Source: Burkholderia latens (GTDB lineage Bacteria > Pseudomonadota > Gammaproteobacteria > Burkholderiales > Burkholderiaceae). Taken from it: 64,000 bases of DNA. Shown piece by piece: positions 34,215-44,309 of this stretch. The stretch lies in assembly GCF_902499045.1 (NCBI RefSeq), contig NZ_CABVPL010000004.1, forward strand, positions 202,650 through 266,649, in the 5' to 3' direction. The position numbers and the translations under genes are program-made. The notes under the pieces are model-generated. The model worked only from the letters and a program-made list of their open reading frames with translations. It had not been told where the DNA came from and searched no databases. Numbering within the stretch: position 1 is the stretch's first letter; every line of letters begins with the position of its first letter.

Positions 34215-35603
34215 GTGGAAAATATCGATCAGATTGCTGAGATGGATCGACGCTCAGTGCTGCACCCGTTCACCTATCTCAAGGACTACGCGACGGGTGC
34301 GAGTGATCCGGTTATCGTCGAGACGGGGAATGGTGTGCGCATCAAGGACGCAACTGGTCGCGAGTATATCGACGGCTTTGCTGGGCTTTATTGCGTCAAC
34401 ATCGGATACGGACGAACCGAAGTGGCGGAGGCCATCGCACGTCAGGCGTATAAGCTCGCGTACTACCATAGCTATGCGTCGCATACGACGGAGCAACTGG
34501 CGAAGCTTTCGGACCGTCTCGTGAAGATGGCTCCAGGGAAGATGTCGAAGGTGTTCTATGGACTGTCTGGATCGGATGCCAACGAAACACAGGCAAAACT
34601 CGTGTGGTACTACAACAATCTACGCGGCCGGCCGACGAAGAAGAAAATCATCGCTCGCGAACGGGGATATCACGGTTGTTCGGTCGTATCGGGGTCGATG
34701 ACCGGATTGAGTTTCTATCATGACCACATGGATCTTCCCACTTCGCGCATCCTTCACACGGGTGTTCCGCACCATTACTGGGGGGCGGAGCAGGGGGAAA
34801 GCGAGGCGGCCTTCGTGGCACGCCGGGCCGCCGAACTGGAGGCGATGATTCTGCGTGAAGACCCGGAAACGGTGGGTGCATTCATCGGCGAGCCCGTGCT
34901 TGGCACGGGGGGCATCATACCTGCCCCCGATGGCTATTGGCCGGCTATTCAGGCAGTGCTGAAGAAGTACGACGTGCTCTTGATTGCAGACGAAGTCGTC
35001 ACCGGTTTTGGGCGCACCGGACAAATGTTCGGTTCGACGCTTTATGGCATCGAGCCGGATCTGATCACGGTGGCAAAAGGGCTAACTTCAGCCTATGCCC
35101 CGTTGTCGGCGAGCATTGTGAGCGAGAAGGTGTATGCAGTCATGGAAGGTGCGACGTCGAGCGTTGGCAGCTTCTCGCATGGCTACACCTATTCGGGCCA
35201 TCCAATCAGCGTGGCTGCCGCAAACGCTGTTCTCGACATTGTCGAGGCCGAAAACATTCCCGCGAAGGCGGCATCCAACGGCGCCTACATGCTCGATCGC
35301 TTCAAGGATCGATTTGGCGATTTGCCGTTCGTGGGCGAAGTGCGAGGCGTCGGTATGCTGGCCGCGATCGAGTTCGTTTCTGATCCAGAAAAGAAGCTGC
35401 GTTTCGATCCGGCCTTGAAAGTCGGTGCACGCATTTCGCAGGCAGCGCGCGATCGCGGACTGATTGCGCGCGCAATGCCTCACGGCGATATTCTCGGTTT
35501 TGCGCCGCCGCTGACGATGACCCGAAGCGAAATCGACGAGATGGTCGACATCACCGGGAGGGCTATCGATCAAGTCACGCGCGAGCTGAGCAAATCAAGC
35601 TGA
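34215..35603 (+). CDS. Class III (omega) aminotransferase
   Basis: This 462-residue class III PLP enzyme is related to putrescine/beta-alanine:pyruvate aminotransferases (SpuC-like). It has FYGLSGSDANETQAKLVWYY, the ERGYHGCSVVSGSMTG stretch, the PLP aspartate in LLIADEVVTGFGRTGQMFG and the PLP-lysine in ITVAKGLTSAYAPLSA. The GTG at 34215 is preceded by AAGGA. It converts a terminal amine to an aldehyde that the dehydrogenase just upstream could oxidise. The exact substrate (putrescine, beta-alanine or similar) is open. Confidence 0.88.
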   Translation: MENIDQIAEMDRRSVLHPFTYLKDYATGASDPVIVETGNGVRIKDATGREYIDGFAGLYCVNIGYGRTEVAEAIARQAYKLAYYHSYASHTTEQLAKLSDRLVKMAPGKMSKVFYGLSGSDANETQAKLVWYYNNLRGRPTKKKIIARERGYHGCSVVSGSMTGLSFYHDHMDLPTSRILHTGVPHHYWGAEQGESEAAFVARRAAELEAMILREDPETVGAFIGEPVLGTGGIIPAPDGYWPAIQAVLKKYDVLLIADEVVTGFGRTGQMFGSTLYGIEPDLITVAKGLTSAYAPLSASIVSEKVYAVMEGATSSVGSFSHGYTYSGHPISVAAANAVLDIVEAENIPAKAASNGAYMLDRFKDRFGDLPFVGEVRGVGMLAAIEFVSDPEKKLRFDPALKVGARISQAARDRGLIARAMPHGDILGFAPPLTMTRSEIDEMVDITGRAIDQVTRELSKSS

Positions 35604-35675
35604 CTTTGATAAGTCGCGGGATCAGATTGGAAATTTACCTGACCCAGGATTCGTTCCATCAACGTGACCTTGAAC

Positions 35676-36443
35676 ATGACAGCCACTCCTATTCTCGAAA
35701 TCCACGATCTGAAAAAACGCTTCGCAGCAGATCTGGTTCTGAACGGTATCAATCTAAAGGTGAAGCAGGGCGAAGTCATTTCTCTGATCGGATCGTCTGG
35801 GTCGGGTAAAAGCACACTGCTTCGCTGCATCAATTTTCTCGAGATGCCGACTTCCGGATCGATTAGTTTGCGCGGCCAGACCGTCAAGATGGAGGCCGAC
35901 CGTAAAGGCGTTTTCAGATCGGTCAATTCAGCGGCGATTCCCGAGTTCAGGAAACAGATCGGTATGGTCTTCCAGAACTTCAATCTCTGGCCACATCGAA
36001 CCGTGATTCAGAACGTGACCGAAGCGCTGAGATTTGTCAAAAAAATGAGCTGCGGCGAAGCGGAGGTGATTGCCATGGAAATGTTGGCAAAGGTCGGGAT
36101 GGCAGAAAAGCGCAACGCCTACCCATCCCAGCTTTCGGGCGGGCAACAGCAGCGCGTCGCCATCGCTCGATCCTTGGCAATGAAGCCGGGTGTCGTGCTC
36201 TTCGACGAACCGACTTCCGCTCTCGATCCGGAACTGGTGGGCGAGGTCCTCAAGGTCATTCGCAAGCTTGCGGATGAAGGCAATACGATTCTGCTGGTCA
36301 CCCATGAAATGCGCTTTGCCCGTGAAGTATCGTCCCGAGTGATTTTTCTGCATCAGGGGAAGATTGAGGAAGACGATACGCCGGAGGCGATCTTCACCTC
36401 TGCAAAATCTGGTCGAGTGCGTAATTTTTTGTCGCAACACTAG
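35676..36443 (+). CDS. Amino acid ABC transporter ATP-binding protein
   Basis: This PAAT-type ATPase of 255 residues has Walker [14 protein letters not shown], the Q-loop [12 protein letters not shown], signature [16 protein letters not shown] and Walker [15 protein letters not shown]. The ATG at 35676 is preferred; a GTG at 35664 is in frame. It precedes its binding protein and two permeases (36504-38816), making a complete importer. Upstream catabolic genes on the same strand suggest it imports their substrate. Confidence 0.92.
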   Translation: MTATPILEIHDLKKRFAADLVLNGINLKVKQGEVISLIGSSGSGKSTLLRCINFLEMPTSGSISLRGQTVKMEADRKGVFRSVNSAAIPEFRKQIGMVFQNFNLWPHRTVIQNVTEALRFVKKMSCGEAEVIAMEMLAKVGMAEKRNAYPSQLSGGQQQRVAIARSLAMKPGVVLFDEPTSALDPELVGEVLKVIRKLADEGNTILLVTHEMRFAREVSSRVIFLHQGKIEEDDTPEAIFTSAKSGRVRNFLSQH

Positions 36444-36503
36444 CCGCTAATCTGATTGGCCTGGTGAATATTAAAACGTTGATCACTGTTTGGAGAAAAC
36501 TGT

Positions 36504-37310
36504 ATGAAATGGTCTTTTCTCTCGCTCCTTATGGGCGCCGCAGTATTGGTCTCGACTTATGCCCCTGCTCAGGCAGCTACCTTGTCAGTCGGGACAGAGG
36601 GCGACGCACCTCCCTTCAGCATGGCTGATGCCAGTGGTAACGTAACCGGTTATGACGCCGACGTCGCGAGTGCGATCTGCACTGAATTGAAAATGCAGTG
36701 CAAATTCGTTGTCCAGTCCTTCAATACGCTGATTCCCTCGCTTTCGGCGGGTGAATTCGACGTGGTCATCTCAGGGTTGGGAATAACGGACGCGCGCAAG
36801 AAGCAGATCGACTTTTCGATTCCCTATGCGGGCGTCACGAAGTACTTCGCGGTCAAAAAGGGTTCGCCCCTCCTGCAGGCAACGTCGCTCGACGCGATAG
36901 GAAAAGCGCTCGACGGAAAATCCGTGGGCGTCGTCAATGGCACGACCTACGCGAAGTATGTGGCTAAACACTTCGCCAATGCCGACATCAAATCCTACGA
37001 CTCGGTGAATCAGATGGTAAGCGACCTGAAAAGCGGCAGGCTCTATGCAGCGTTCAGTGATTCCCCGACGTGGGCCGACGTGATGAAGACTCCGAGCGGC
37101 GCGGCGATTACGCGTGTCCCTGTTGCTGTCAGGCAGAAAGAAGATCCTGAAATTCTCGGCACGGGGATGGGTGTTGGAATCCGGAAGGGCAATGCTGAGT
37201 TCAAGAAGCGCGTGGACACTGCGCTGTGCACGTTGATCAAGGATGGCACGATGAAGAAAATCAGCATCAAATGGTTTCAGGAAGATTACACGATCCCGTG
37301 TGCGCCTTGA
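36504..37310 (+). CDS. Amino acid ABC transporter solute-binding protein
   Basis: This 268-residue SBP_bac_3 receptor has a signal peptide of about 24 residues (SLLMGAAVLVSTYAPAQA), then TLSVGTEGDAPPFSMADASG, GYDADVASAICTEL, FDVVISGLGITDARKKQIDF and GKSVGVVNGTTYAKYV. It is part of the 35676-38816 importer. Two cysteine pairs (ICTELKMQCKF, ALCTLIKDG with CAP at the end) may form disulfides. GGAGA lies 9 bases before the ATG. Confidence 0.9.
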   Translation: MKWSFLSLLMGAAVLVSTYAPAQAATLSVGTEGDAPPFSMADASGNVTGYDADVASAICTELKMQCKFVVQSFNTLIPSLSAGEFDVVISGLGITDARKKQIDFSIPYAGVTKYFAVKKGSPLLQATSLDAIGKALDGKSVGVVNGTTYAKYVAKHFANADIKSYDSVNQMVSDLKSGRLYAAFSDSPTWADVMKTPSGAAITRVPVAVRQKEDPEILGTGMGVGIRKGNAEFKKRVDTALCTLIKDGTMKKISIKWFQEDYTIPCAP

Positions 37311-37395
37311 CGTTTAAAGCAAACCGGACTCGCGGGTGTGATCTATTGGTTCCGCCTGCATACGATCAATAAAAGTTTGGACGTGACCCGCCGCG

Positions 37396-38112
37396 ATGCT
37401 GATCGAAACCCTAAAGTTGCTGACTCAACAAGGCTGGCTGACATCGATTCTCAAGGGCAGTATTGTCACCATCCTTCTTGGACTACTGGGCATGCTGATC
37501 GGCATCGCCATAGCGGTACCACTCGCAATTGCCCGATGGCGAAGGATTCCGATTCTGTCTCCTGGGGTCGATGCTTTCACTGGAGTGATTCGCAGCATTC
37601 CAGGGCTACTGGTAATTTATTTACTGTTTTTCGGTTCGGTTGAAACAGTAGATCGAATTGGCGCCTTTTTTGGCTTTCGAGACGAATTGCGTTCAGCCTA
37701 CAGCTTTATCATGGGAACACTGTCGATTGCTGCGATTTCAGCCGCCTATTCGATCGAGGTACTGCGAGGAGCGCTGCAGGCAATTGCACCCGGGGCTATC
37801 GAGGCAGCGCGAGCGCTCGGCTTTTCTCGCCTGACGACCTATCGGCGTGTGATCGCACCACTCATGTTCCGTTATGCACTGAGCGGCCTGAACAATGTTT
37901 GGCAGATGACCATAAAGGACACGTCTCTGGTTTCTGTCGTGGGTTTGCAGGAGCTCATGCGGATCTCGGCGATTGCAGCGGGTATTACGCACAGTCCGCT
38001 CTTGTTTTACATGATCGCCGGCTTTGTTTTCCTGTTCATTACCTGGACGAGCCAACGAGCGTTCGCTTTTCTCGAGCGAAGCCTGAACCGTGGATTTGTA
38101 GGAGGTAGGTGA
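37396..38112 (+). CDS. Amino acid ABC transporter permease, first
   Basis: This 238-residue PAAT permease has several transmembrane segments and the EAA-type loop EVLRGALQAIAPGAIEAARA followed by LGFSRLTTYRRVIAPLMFR. It is one of two non-identical permeases that form the membrane channel with the product of the next gene. The stop overlaps the next start (TGATG). Confidence 0.9.
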   Translation: MLIETLKLLTQQGWLTSILKGSIVTILLGLLGMLIGIAIAVPLAIARWRRIPILSPGVDAFTGVIRSIPGLLVIYLLFFGSVETVDRIGAFFGFRDELRSAYSFIMGTLSIAAISAAYSIEVLRGALQAIAPGAIEAARALGFSRLTTYRRVIAPLMFRYALSGLNNVWQMTIKDTSLVSVVGLQELMRISAIAAGITHSPLLFYMIAGFVFLFITWTSQRAFAFLERSLNRGFVGGR

Positions 38113-38816
38113 TGGATGAACTGATTGCCATGTCCTTGCCCTTGCTGTTTCAGGGAGCAAAGGTCACCTTGATGATTGGCCTGGCTGGCGTCGTTGCCGG
38201 CTTTCCCCTCGGGGTGCTGCTTGCGCTTTTGCGGATCGGTCCTCGGCGCATGCTTGCGGCATTGGGCGACGCATACAGCGCATTTTTTCGCGGCACGCCG
38301 ATGCTCGTCCAGATCTTTATCATCTACTATGGCTTCGGTCAGGTGCAGTTCGTGCAAGATACGACTGTCCTGTGGTGGCTATTCGGTGACAGCCTGCACT
38401 GCGCGATGATGACAGTGCTTCTGAATACCGTGGCATATACCTCGGAGATTTTCCGCGGTGCATTTCTCGCGGTGCCCAAGGGGGCAATGGAAGCCGCCCT
38501 CGCATCCGGCATGTCGCCTGGCACTGTCTTGCGTCGGATCATGTATCCGCTTGCGCTACGCCAGGCGCTTCCGGCATACGGCAATGAGGTGGCCATTGTG
38601 ATCAAGGAGTCCAGTCTGGCGTCGACCATTACAGTACTGGAAATCACGGGGCAGGCGAAACGCCTGATGAGCGAGACCTTCGCCATTATCGAAATCTTCG
38701 CGATAGCCTCGGCGTTGTACCTGCTGATTAATTTTTTCGCGCTGCTTGCGGTACGACTTGTCGAGCGACAGCTTTCAAACAGCGATGCAACGGCGCACCG
38801 ACCCGCAATAATTTGA
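38112..38816 (+). CDS. Amino acid ABC transporter permease, second
   Basis: This 234-residue permease has the conserved SAFFRGTPMLVQIFIIYYGF segment and the EAA loop EIFRGAFLAVPKGAMEAALA. It starts at ATG 38112, overlapping the upstream stop. With the first permease, the ATPase and the receptor it completes the importer. The following Lrp gene is convergent. Confidence 0.9.
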   Translation: MDELIAMSLPLLFQGAKVTLMIGLAGVVAGFPLGVLLALLRIGPRRMLAALGDAYSAFFRGTPMLVQIFIIYYGFGQVQFVQDTTVLWWLFGDSLHCAMMTVLLNTVAYTSEIFRGAFLAVPKGAMEAALASGMSPGTVLRRIMYPLALRQALPAYGNEVAIVIKESSLASTITVLEITGQAKRLMSETFAIIEIFAIASALYLLINFFALLAVRLVERQLSNSDATAHRPAII

Positions 38817-38817
38817 G

Positions 38818-38834
38818 CGCGAAGTCAGTTCGCG
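38818..38834. terminator. Short hairpin between convergent genes
   Basis: CGCGAA (38818-38823) and TTCGCG (38829-38834) pair around five bases directly after the permease stop. The stem is short and lacks a T-tract. It separates the importer operon from the convergent Lrp gene. Confidence 0.3.
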
Positions 38835-38887
38835 ACGTGGCGTGGCAGGCGCCTCAGCAATCTGGAACGCTGGGGAGCGCTTCGCCA

Positions 38888-39370
38888 CTATTCATCGACG
38901 ATGTCGGAAAAGTCGATTGGCACGGAGAAGCCGACCTTGACCCGATCCATGATCACCATGGTTTTGAATCCCTTGATATCGGGATTTTCATAGAAGAATT
39001 TGCGCGTGAACTGCTCATAGTCCTCCATGCTTCGGGCCGTGACGATCAGGAGAAAGTCGGAATCGCCGGTCACGTAAAATCCGTTCATGACCTCGGGGGT
39101 CTGCCGGATCGACTGCTTGAAGCGATCGACAATGTCCGCTCTTTCCCGCTCCAGCGTTACCATCACCACGATCGAAATGGGTCTGCCCACGGCCTTGGGT
39201 TGAACAATCGACACATCCGCTTCAATCACGCCGTCCGCGCGAAGTCTCTTGAGGCGACGCTGCACGGCCGTCGGCGATAACCCGGCTGCGTTGCCGATTT
39301 CCTCGGACGTCAGGCGATTATTGTGCTGGAGTAGGCTGAGTATGTTGGCGTCGATGCGGTCGATAGACAT
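38888..39370 (-). CDS. Lrp/AsnC-family transcriptional regulator
   Basis: This 160-residue feast/famine regulator starts MSIDRIDANILSLLQHNNRL. It has the helix-turn-helix LTSEEIGNAAGLSPTAVQRR and a C-terminal RAM ligand domain (VNGFYVTGDSDF-like pattern). ATG 39370 is the natural start; the frame is open further up, but that part has no Lrp features. It lies between the importer and the thrB-thrC genes and could respond to an amino acid supplied by either. Confidence 0.9.
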   Translation of the reverse strand: MSIDRIDANILSLLQHNNRLTSEEIGNAAGLSPTAVQRRLKRLRADGVIEADVSIVQPKAVGRPISIVVMVTLERERADIVDRFKQSIRQTPEVMNGFYVTGDSDFLLIVTARSMEDYEQFTRKFFYENPDIKGFKTMVIMDRVKVGFSVPIDFSDIVDE

Positions 39371-39526
39371 CTGTCTTGGCCTTCGGAAAGCGGGAATTCG
39401 ACCGGGTCCGGTCATTTTGTCGAGTGTGCATTCACCGAAAAGCAAATGGACACGCACAACAGAGGCTTGCGTACTTGACTGCGAAAGTCACATCGGCATC
39501 TCGTCGTTGAGCCGTCGCCTCCGCTA

Positions 39527-40504
39527 TCAAAACGCCGACGCGCGGCGGTGATGGCAGAGGACACGAAAGAAGTGCTCTGGATCATGCGCGTGGAGCAGCG
39601 CAGAATCGCGGGGGAAATGCAGGTCCACCAAGCGCGATAGCCAGAACCGCAATGCCGCTCCTCGGAGCACTGCGAGCAAGTAATGCCGCTCCAGCGATGT
39701 CAAAGGGCGGACGCGCTCGTACGCTTCGACGAACGCACGGGACAAGGCGGGCAGCAGTGCCCCGGACCGGAGATCGATACACCAGTCGTTCAGGCACACC
39801 GCCACGTCGAATATCACTACGTCGGTTCCCGCGAAGTAAAAGTCGAAGAAACCCGTCAGCTTCTCGGCCCCTGTTGCATGGCCGGTCTCTGCCGCACGCG
39901 CGAACAAGACGTTATCGCGGAAAAGATCACCGTGTACGGGGCCTCGAGGTAGTCCCCGGTAATGACTATCATTGGCCAGCGCGCGCTGGAATTGCAGCTC
40001 GTCGAGAAGAACGTCGCGTCTTTCGTCGTCAAGCAACGGTGCGATCCGATCAGCGGCCCAGAACCACCAGTCATAGCCTCGCGAGGGGATTTGCTCCATT
40101 GAGAAGTCGTGACCGGCTTGATGCATACGCGCCAGCATCTCGCCGACCTGATCACAATGTTGCCGCTCCGGGTCGAGGCAATGCCGCCCATCCAGTTTGG
40201 TCACGAGACAAGCGGGTTTCCCGTTCAGTTCGAACACGATACGACCGTCGTCATCGGCCCTTGGCTCCGGTACGGGAATTCCCTTTCGTGCCAAGTGCTG
40301 CATCCAAAGCAGGCTGAACGACAACTGCGTATCGCCCAGGCGCTCGAACAGCGTGAGCACGAATTCACCGGCGCGCGTCGTCAGAAAATAGTTGGTGTTT
40401 TCGATTCCGCTTGGAATACCGCGCAGCGATATCACCTCTCCCAGTGCCAGCGGCGCGATGAAAGCTGAAGCTTCTTCCTCGGAGACCGGAGTGAATACAG
40501 CCAT
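39527..40504 (-). CDS. thrB: Homoserine kinase, ThrB (choline-kinase fold)
   Basis: This 325-residue homoserine kinase of the APH/choline-kinase-like type is the usual form in betaproteobacteria. It has the opening MAVFTPVSEEEASAFI, SGIENTNYFLTTRAGEFVLT, the catalytic GPVHGDLFRDNVLF and DFYFAGTDVVIFDVAVCLND. It phosphorylates homoserine to O-phosphohomoserine, the threonine synthase substrate. It follows thrC by 29 bp on the same strand. A normal Burkholderia genome already has a core copy elsewhere, so this is probably an accessory one, and no homoserine dehydrogenase gene is nearby. Confidence 0.88.
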   Translation of the reverse strand: MAVFTPVSEEEASAFIAPLALGEVISLRGIPSGIENTNYFLTTRAGEFVLTLFERLGDTQLSFSLLWMQHLARKGIPVPEPRADDDGRIVFELNGKPACLVTKLDGRHCLDPERQHCDQVGEMLARMHQAGHDFSMEQIPSRGYDWWFWAADRIAPLLDDERRDVLLDELQFQRALANDSHYRGLPRGPVHGDLFRDNVLFARAAETGHATGAEKLTGFFDFYFAGTDVVIFDVAVCLNDWCIDLRSGALLPALSRAFVEAYERVRPLTSLERHYLLAVLRGAALRFWLSRLVDLHFPRDSALLHAHDPEHFFRVLCHHRRASAF

Positions 40505-40533
40505 GGCAACCCTCTCTCAACGGATCAACGGCC

Positions 40534-41946
40534 TCAGGCGTTCCAATGCCGGGCGATGAATGCCATCACCTCGTCGGCCGACGGCGCGATGACCTCACAG
40601 CGCCGGGGGCGTCGTTCGAGGTCGGCCACCGCTGCCGGCCGCGGCACGGTTTGGCCGATCGCCTCGTGAATGATGTCTGCGAATTTCAGCGGCAATGCGG
40701 TCTCCAGCACTACCGTGCGAATGCCCGGCCGAAGATGTTCGCGCGCAACTTTGACGCCGTCGGCGGTGTGCGGGTCGATAATGGTGCGATGGTGTTCCCA
40801 GGTCTCGGCGATGGTGCGCAGCCTGTCCGCATGCGTACTCTTGCCCGACACAAAACCGTAGCTGGAAATGCGCGATGTCTCTTCTGCGGTGAGCGTGAAC
40901 TGGCTACGCTGCGCAAGCGCCGTGCCGAACAACTGCGCGACACGTTGAGCATCCCGGCCCAGCAGGTCGAATACGAAGCGTTCAAAGTTCGATGCTTTTG
41001 AAATGTCCATCGACGGGCTGGACGTCACCATTGTTTCGCTGCTCGCGCGAACACGGTATCGGCCGGTCTTGAAGAATTCGTCGAGCACATCGTTCTCATT
41101 GGTCGCCAACACCAGCTTATCGATGGGCAGGCCCATCATGCGGGCGACGTGGCCGGCGCAGATGTTGCCGAAATTGCCGGACGGGACGCAGAACGAGACG
41201 CGATCGCTGTTCTCATTCGTTGCCTGGAAATAGCCGGCAAAGTAATAGACGACCTGCGCGAGCAGGCGCGCCCAGTTGATCGAATTCACCGTGCCGATGC
41301 TGTATTGCCGTTTGAAGGCCAGATCGGCGGAAACCGCCTTGACGATGTCCTGACACGTGTCGAAGCTGCCCTCGATCGCGAGGTTGTGGACGTTCTCGTC
41401 CTGCAGGCTGAACATCTGCGCCTGCTGGAACGGACTCATGCGGCCATGAGGGCTCAACATGAACACTCGGACATTGCGTTTGCCGCGCATCGCGTATTCC
41501 GCCGCGCTGCCGGTGTCGCCGGAGGTCGCGCCGAGGATATTGAGCTGCACGCCGCGACGCCCCAGCTCGGATTCGAACAGGTTTCCGAGAAGCTGCATTG
41601 CCATGTCCTTGAAGGCGAACGTCGGGCCATTGGACAGGTTCAGCAAGGCGATCGAGTCGTCGAGCGTGCGCAAAGGAACGATCTGCGCCGAGCCGAAGAC
41701 TTCCGGAGTGTAGGTGCGGCCGATGATGGCACGTAGTTCGTCGGCCGGAATATCGTCGATATACAGCGAGAGAATCTCGAAGGCGAGTTCGACATACGTC
41801 AAGTCGCGCCAACGCCGGAGCGTTGCGTCATCGACCTTGGGGTAGGCGGCGGGCACGTATAGGCCACCGTCCGGTGCCAACCCTTCCATCAGGACCTCGG
41901 AAAACCGCCGATCGGCGCTGGCGCCTCGGGTCGAGACGTACCTCAT
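40534..41946 (-). CDS. thrC: Threonine synthase, ThrC
   Basis: This 470-residue PLP enzyme of the longer ThrC type has MRYVSTRGASADRRFSEVLM, the PLP-lysine region LSNGPTFAFKDMAMQLLGNL, LGATSGDTGSAAEYAMRGKR and GTVNSINWARLLAQVVYYFAG. The ATG at 41946 has an AGGAG site. It converts O-phosphohomoserine to threonine. It lies 213 bp after the FAD oxidase gene in a run of minus-strand genes headed by a PAAT transporter. The paralogue of the housekeeping copy is clearly diverged, which points to horizontal transfer or a specialised role. Confidence 0.9.
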   Translation of the reverse strand: MRYVSTRGASADRRFSEVLMEGLAPDGGLYVPAAYPKVDDATLRRWRDLTYVELAFEILSLYIDDIPADELRAIIGRTYTPEVFGSAQIVPLRTLDDSIALLNLSNGPTFAFKDMAMQLLGNLFESELGRRGVQLNILGATSGDTGSAAEYAMRGKRNVRVFMLSPHGRMSPFQQAQMFSLQDENVHNLAIEGSFDTCQDIVKAVSADLAFKRQYSIGTVNSINWARLLAQVVYYFAGYFQATNENSDRVSFCVPSGNFGNICAGHVARMMGLPIDKLVLATNENDVLDEFFKTGRYRVRASSETMVTSSPSMDISKASNFERFVFDLLGRDAQRVAQLFGTALAQRSQFTLTAEETSRISSYGFVSGKSTHADRLRTIAETWEHHRTIIDPHTADGVKVAREHLRPGIRTVVLETALPLKFADIIHEAIGQTVPRPAAVADLERRPRRCEVIAPSADEVMAFIARHWNA

Positions 41947-42159
41947 GACATCGCTCCTGTTAATAGATTTCAATAAAACGGAAACGCTTTACAGCGGGAT
42001 GTGGCAGTTGTATTCAACAACCGTCGAGGCCCCGCCAAAATGGTCATGCGCGCGCTTGATGAGGGCCGTGCGAGAACGCTCGACATGGCGAAGGGCGGGT
42101 CCGTCGCACCCGCCGCGAGTCGTAAGCGACTAACGGAACAGTGCCAACAACATGCGCTG

Positions 42160-43488
42160 TCACATCATTTCCGGAATCTTGATGGACGTGCCGTCCGTGA
42201 AACGGCTCAATCGGTAAGGAGAAACATCCATCAAGGGTTTCGCGCCCGTGACCATATCGGCAACCAGTTCTCCAGCCGCCGGGCCCAACGCGAACCCATG
42301 ACCGCTGAATCCGGTGGCGACGTAGAATCCCGGAAGTGTCGCGATATCGGAGATGATGGGAATGAGGTCGGGCGTCGTGTCGATCGCCCCGGCCCAAGCA
42401 TGCACCACCCGCAGGTCGCCCAACTGTGGGATAGCGCGCTTGACGTTGTCCAAAGCAACTTTCACGAACTCGAGATCGGGCTTGGGGTCGAGCACACGGC
42501 AGCGTTCAAACGGAGAGGTCTGGTCGAATTGCCAAGTTGCCGATGCCTCGGGACCTTCGAACCAGGGCGTTGCAAGGCGGTACTTGAGCTTCTTGCCAAT
42601 GTCGTTCCGATAATTGCGGTAATACCGCAACGCGTGTTTCAGGCCAAGCGGCGCCAAGTCGATGCGCCCAAAACCCGGAACAGCCAGCGTATATCCGCCA
42701 TCCAGGCGGCGACGAAGTGCAAACCCGGGACCGCTGAAGCAACCGTTGACCACGTTTGCTGCGACGGACGTACGCATAGCCGTTCCAATGACGTTGACGG
42801 CTGGGAGGTCGATTTCGTGACGCCTGCAAAAGCGTGAACTCCACGCACCTCCGGCGCATACCACCGTGCTCGCCTTGATCAGGCCGCGCTCTGTCCACAC
42901 ACCGCTAACGCGCCCTGCACTGAGTTCCAAACCACGTGCCGCGCAATTTTGATAGAGCAGGGCACCCCGGCGCTTCGCGCCCTCGGCAAGGGCCGGGGCT
43001 GCACGCGAAGGCTCAGCGCGGCCGTCGTCGGGCGACCAAACCCCACCAGCGTACCGAGGACCGCCCTGGGGCGCACGGCTGTTGACCTCGCTCGAACTGA
43101 GCATATGACTGACAAACCCGATCTCGCGCGCTTGCCTGCACCAGGCTTCCCATTGAGCGATGGCTTTTGCGTCGTCGCTGACATAAAAAATACCTTCGCG
43201 GCGAAAGCCCGGGTCGATCTGAATTTCGTCTCGCAATTCACTCCAGCGACGAAGGCTGCGCATCGCAAGAGGCAGTTCGAAGATGTCGCGGTTCTGCTGG
43301 CGCACCCAGCCCCAGTTGCGCCCGGATTGCTCCCCGCCCACGATGCCTTTGTCGACCAGTGCGACAGAGACACCGCGTCGCGCCAATTCGTACGCGGTGG
43401 ATGTCCCGATGATCCCGGCGCCGATCACAACCACCTCGGCTGCACCCGTAAATTCAGGGGTGTCGTACACCTCTTCGATTCTAAGCAT
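42160..43488 (-). CDS. FAD-dependent amine/amino-acid oxidoreductase, second copy
   Basis: This 442-residue DAO-family flavoprotein has EVVVIGAGIIGTSTAYELAR near residue 20, the SGRNWGWVRQQNRDIFELPL segment, the PDDGRAEPSRAAPALAEGAK motif and the C-terminal VATGFSGHGFALGPAAGELV. It is a paralogue of the protein at 30355-31710, with the same NWGWxRQQ and DGRAEPSR signatures. It lies 36 bp downstream of the transporter ATPase gene, so it is probably co-expressed with the importer of its substrate. Starts at ATG 43488; a GTG three bases upstream is possible. Confidence 0.88.
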   Translation of the reverse strand: MLRIEEVYDTPEFTGAAEVVVIGAGIIGTSTAYELARRGVSVALVDKGIVGGEQSGRNWGWVRQQNRDIFELPLAMRSLRRWSELRDEIQIDPGFRREGIFYVSDDAKAIAQWEAWCRQAREIGFVSHMLSSSEVNSRAPQGGPRYAGGVWSPDDGRAEPSRAAPALAEGAKRRGALLYQNCAARGLELSAGRVSGVWTERGLIKASTVVCAGGAWSSRFCRRHEIDLPAVNVIGTAMRTSVAANVVNGCFSGPGFALRRRLDGGYTLAVPGFGRIDLAPLGLKHALRYYRNYRNDIGKKLKYRLATPWFEGPEASATWQFDQTSPFERCRVLDPKPDLEFVKVALDNVKRAIPQLGDLRVVHAWAGAIDTTPDLIPIISDIATLPGFYVATGFSGHGFALGPAAGELVADMVTGAKPLMDVSPYRLSRFTDGTSIKIPEMM

Positions 43489-43524
43489 CACAAACTTCCA
43501 TCGTTCGATTGACAGCGTACCCGT

Positions 43525-44301
43525 TCATGCCACGGCTCCGGTGCCACCGTCATGCGCGTGCGGGTCCTCGGCGCGGTGCGTCAATACGTGCCGCAGAAAT
43601 TCCCGGGTCCGCGCTTCGCGTGGCGAACCCAGTACGTCGTTGGCATTGCCCTCTTCGATGATGAGGCCAGCATGCAGGAAGCACACGCGATCGGCCACTT
43701 CACGGGCAAAGCCCATTTCGTGCGTGACGACCAGCATTGTCATCCCTTCGCGCGCCAGCGTGCGCATCACGCTCAGCACTTCGCCCACAAGTTCGGGGTC
43801 CAGCGCTGAAGTGGGCTCGTCGAATAAAATGGCCCTCGGCTTCATCGCCAGCGATCGCGCGATCGCCACCCGTTGCTGCTGGCCGCCCGACAGTTGATGG
43901 GGATAAGCATCGATTTTCTGGCCGAGTCCAACCTTATGCAGCAACTCGATCGCCTCGCGTCGCGCCTGCTCGACCGGCTCGCGCTTGACATGCACCGGCC
44001 CCTCCATCACGTTTTCCACGGCGGTACGGTGCGGGAACAGGTTGAAGCGCTGGAACACCATGCCGACTTGAGTGCGAAGCTGATTGATATGGCGTGAGCG
44101 CTGCTCGACTATCTGATCCAGCAATTTGATCTCGCCCGAATCGTACGACTCCAGGGCATTGATGCATCGAAGCAGCGTCGACTTGCCGGAGCCCGATGCC
44201 CCGATCAGACACACCACCTCGCCCTCGTTCACCTTCAACGTAATGCCTTTGAGCACAGGCACGTCGCCAAAGCTCTTATGTACGTCCTTGATCTCGATCA
44301 T
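43525..44301 (-). CDS. Amino acid ABC transporter ATP-binding protein
   Basis: This PAAT ATPase of about 258 residues has Walker [26 protein letters not shown], signature [16 protein letters not shown] and Walker [17 protein letters not shown] 44301 ([11 protein letters not shown]) is the best start. It is adjacent to the permease gene and 36 bp before the FAD oxidase gene. The C-terminus has a low-complexity tail ([17 protein letters not shown]). With the permease and receptor (44310-46005) it forms a third PAAT importer. Confidence 0.92.
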   Translation of the reverse strand: MIEIKDVHKSFGDVPVLKGITLKVNEGEVVCLIGASGSGKSTLLRCINALESYDSGEIKLLDQIVEQRSRHINQLRTQVGMVFQRFNLFPHRTAVENVMEGPVHVKREPVEQARREAIELLHKVGLGQKIDAYPHQLSGGQQQRVAIARSLAMKPRAILFDEPTSALDPELVGEVLSVMRTLAREGMTMLVVTHEMGFAREVADRVCFLHAGLIIEEGNANDVLGSPREARTREFLRHVLTHRAEDPHAHDGGTGAVA

Positions 44302-44309
44302 TTGCCGCC

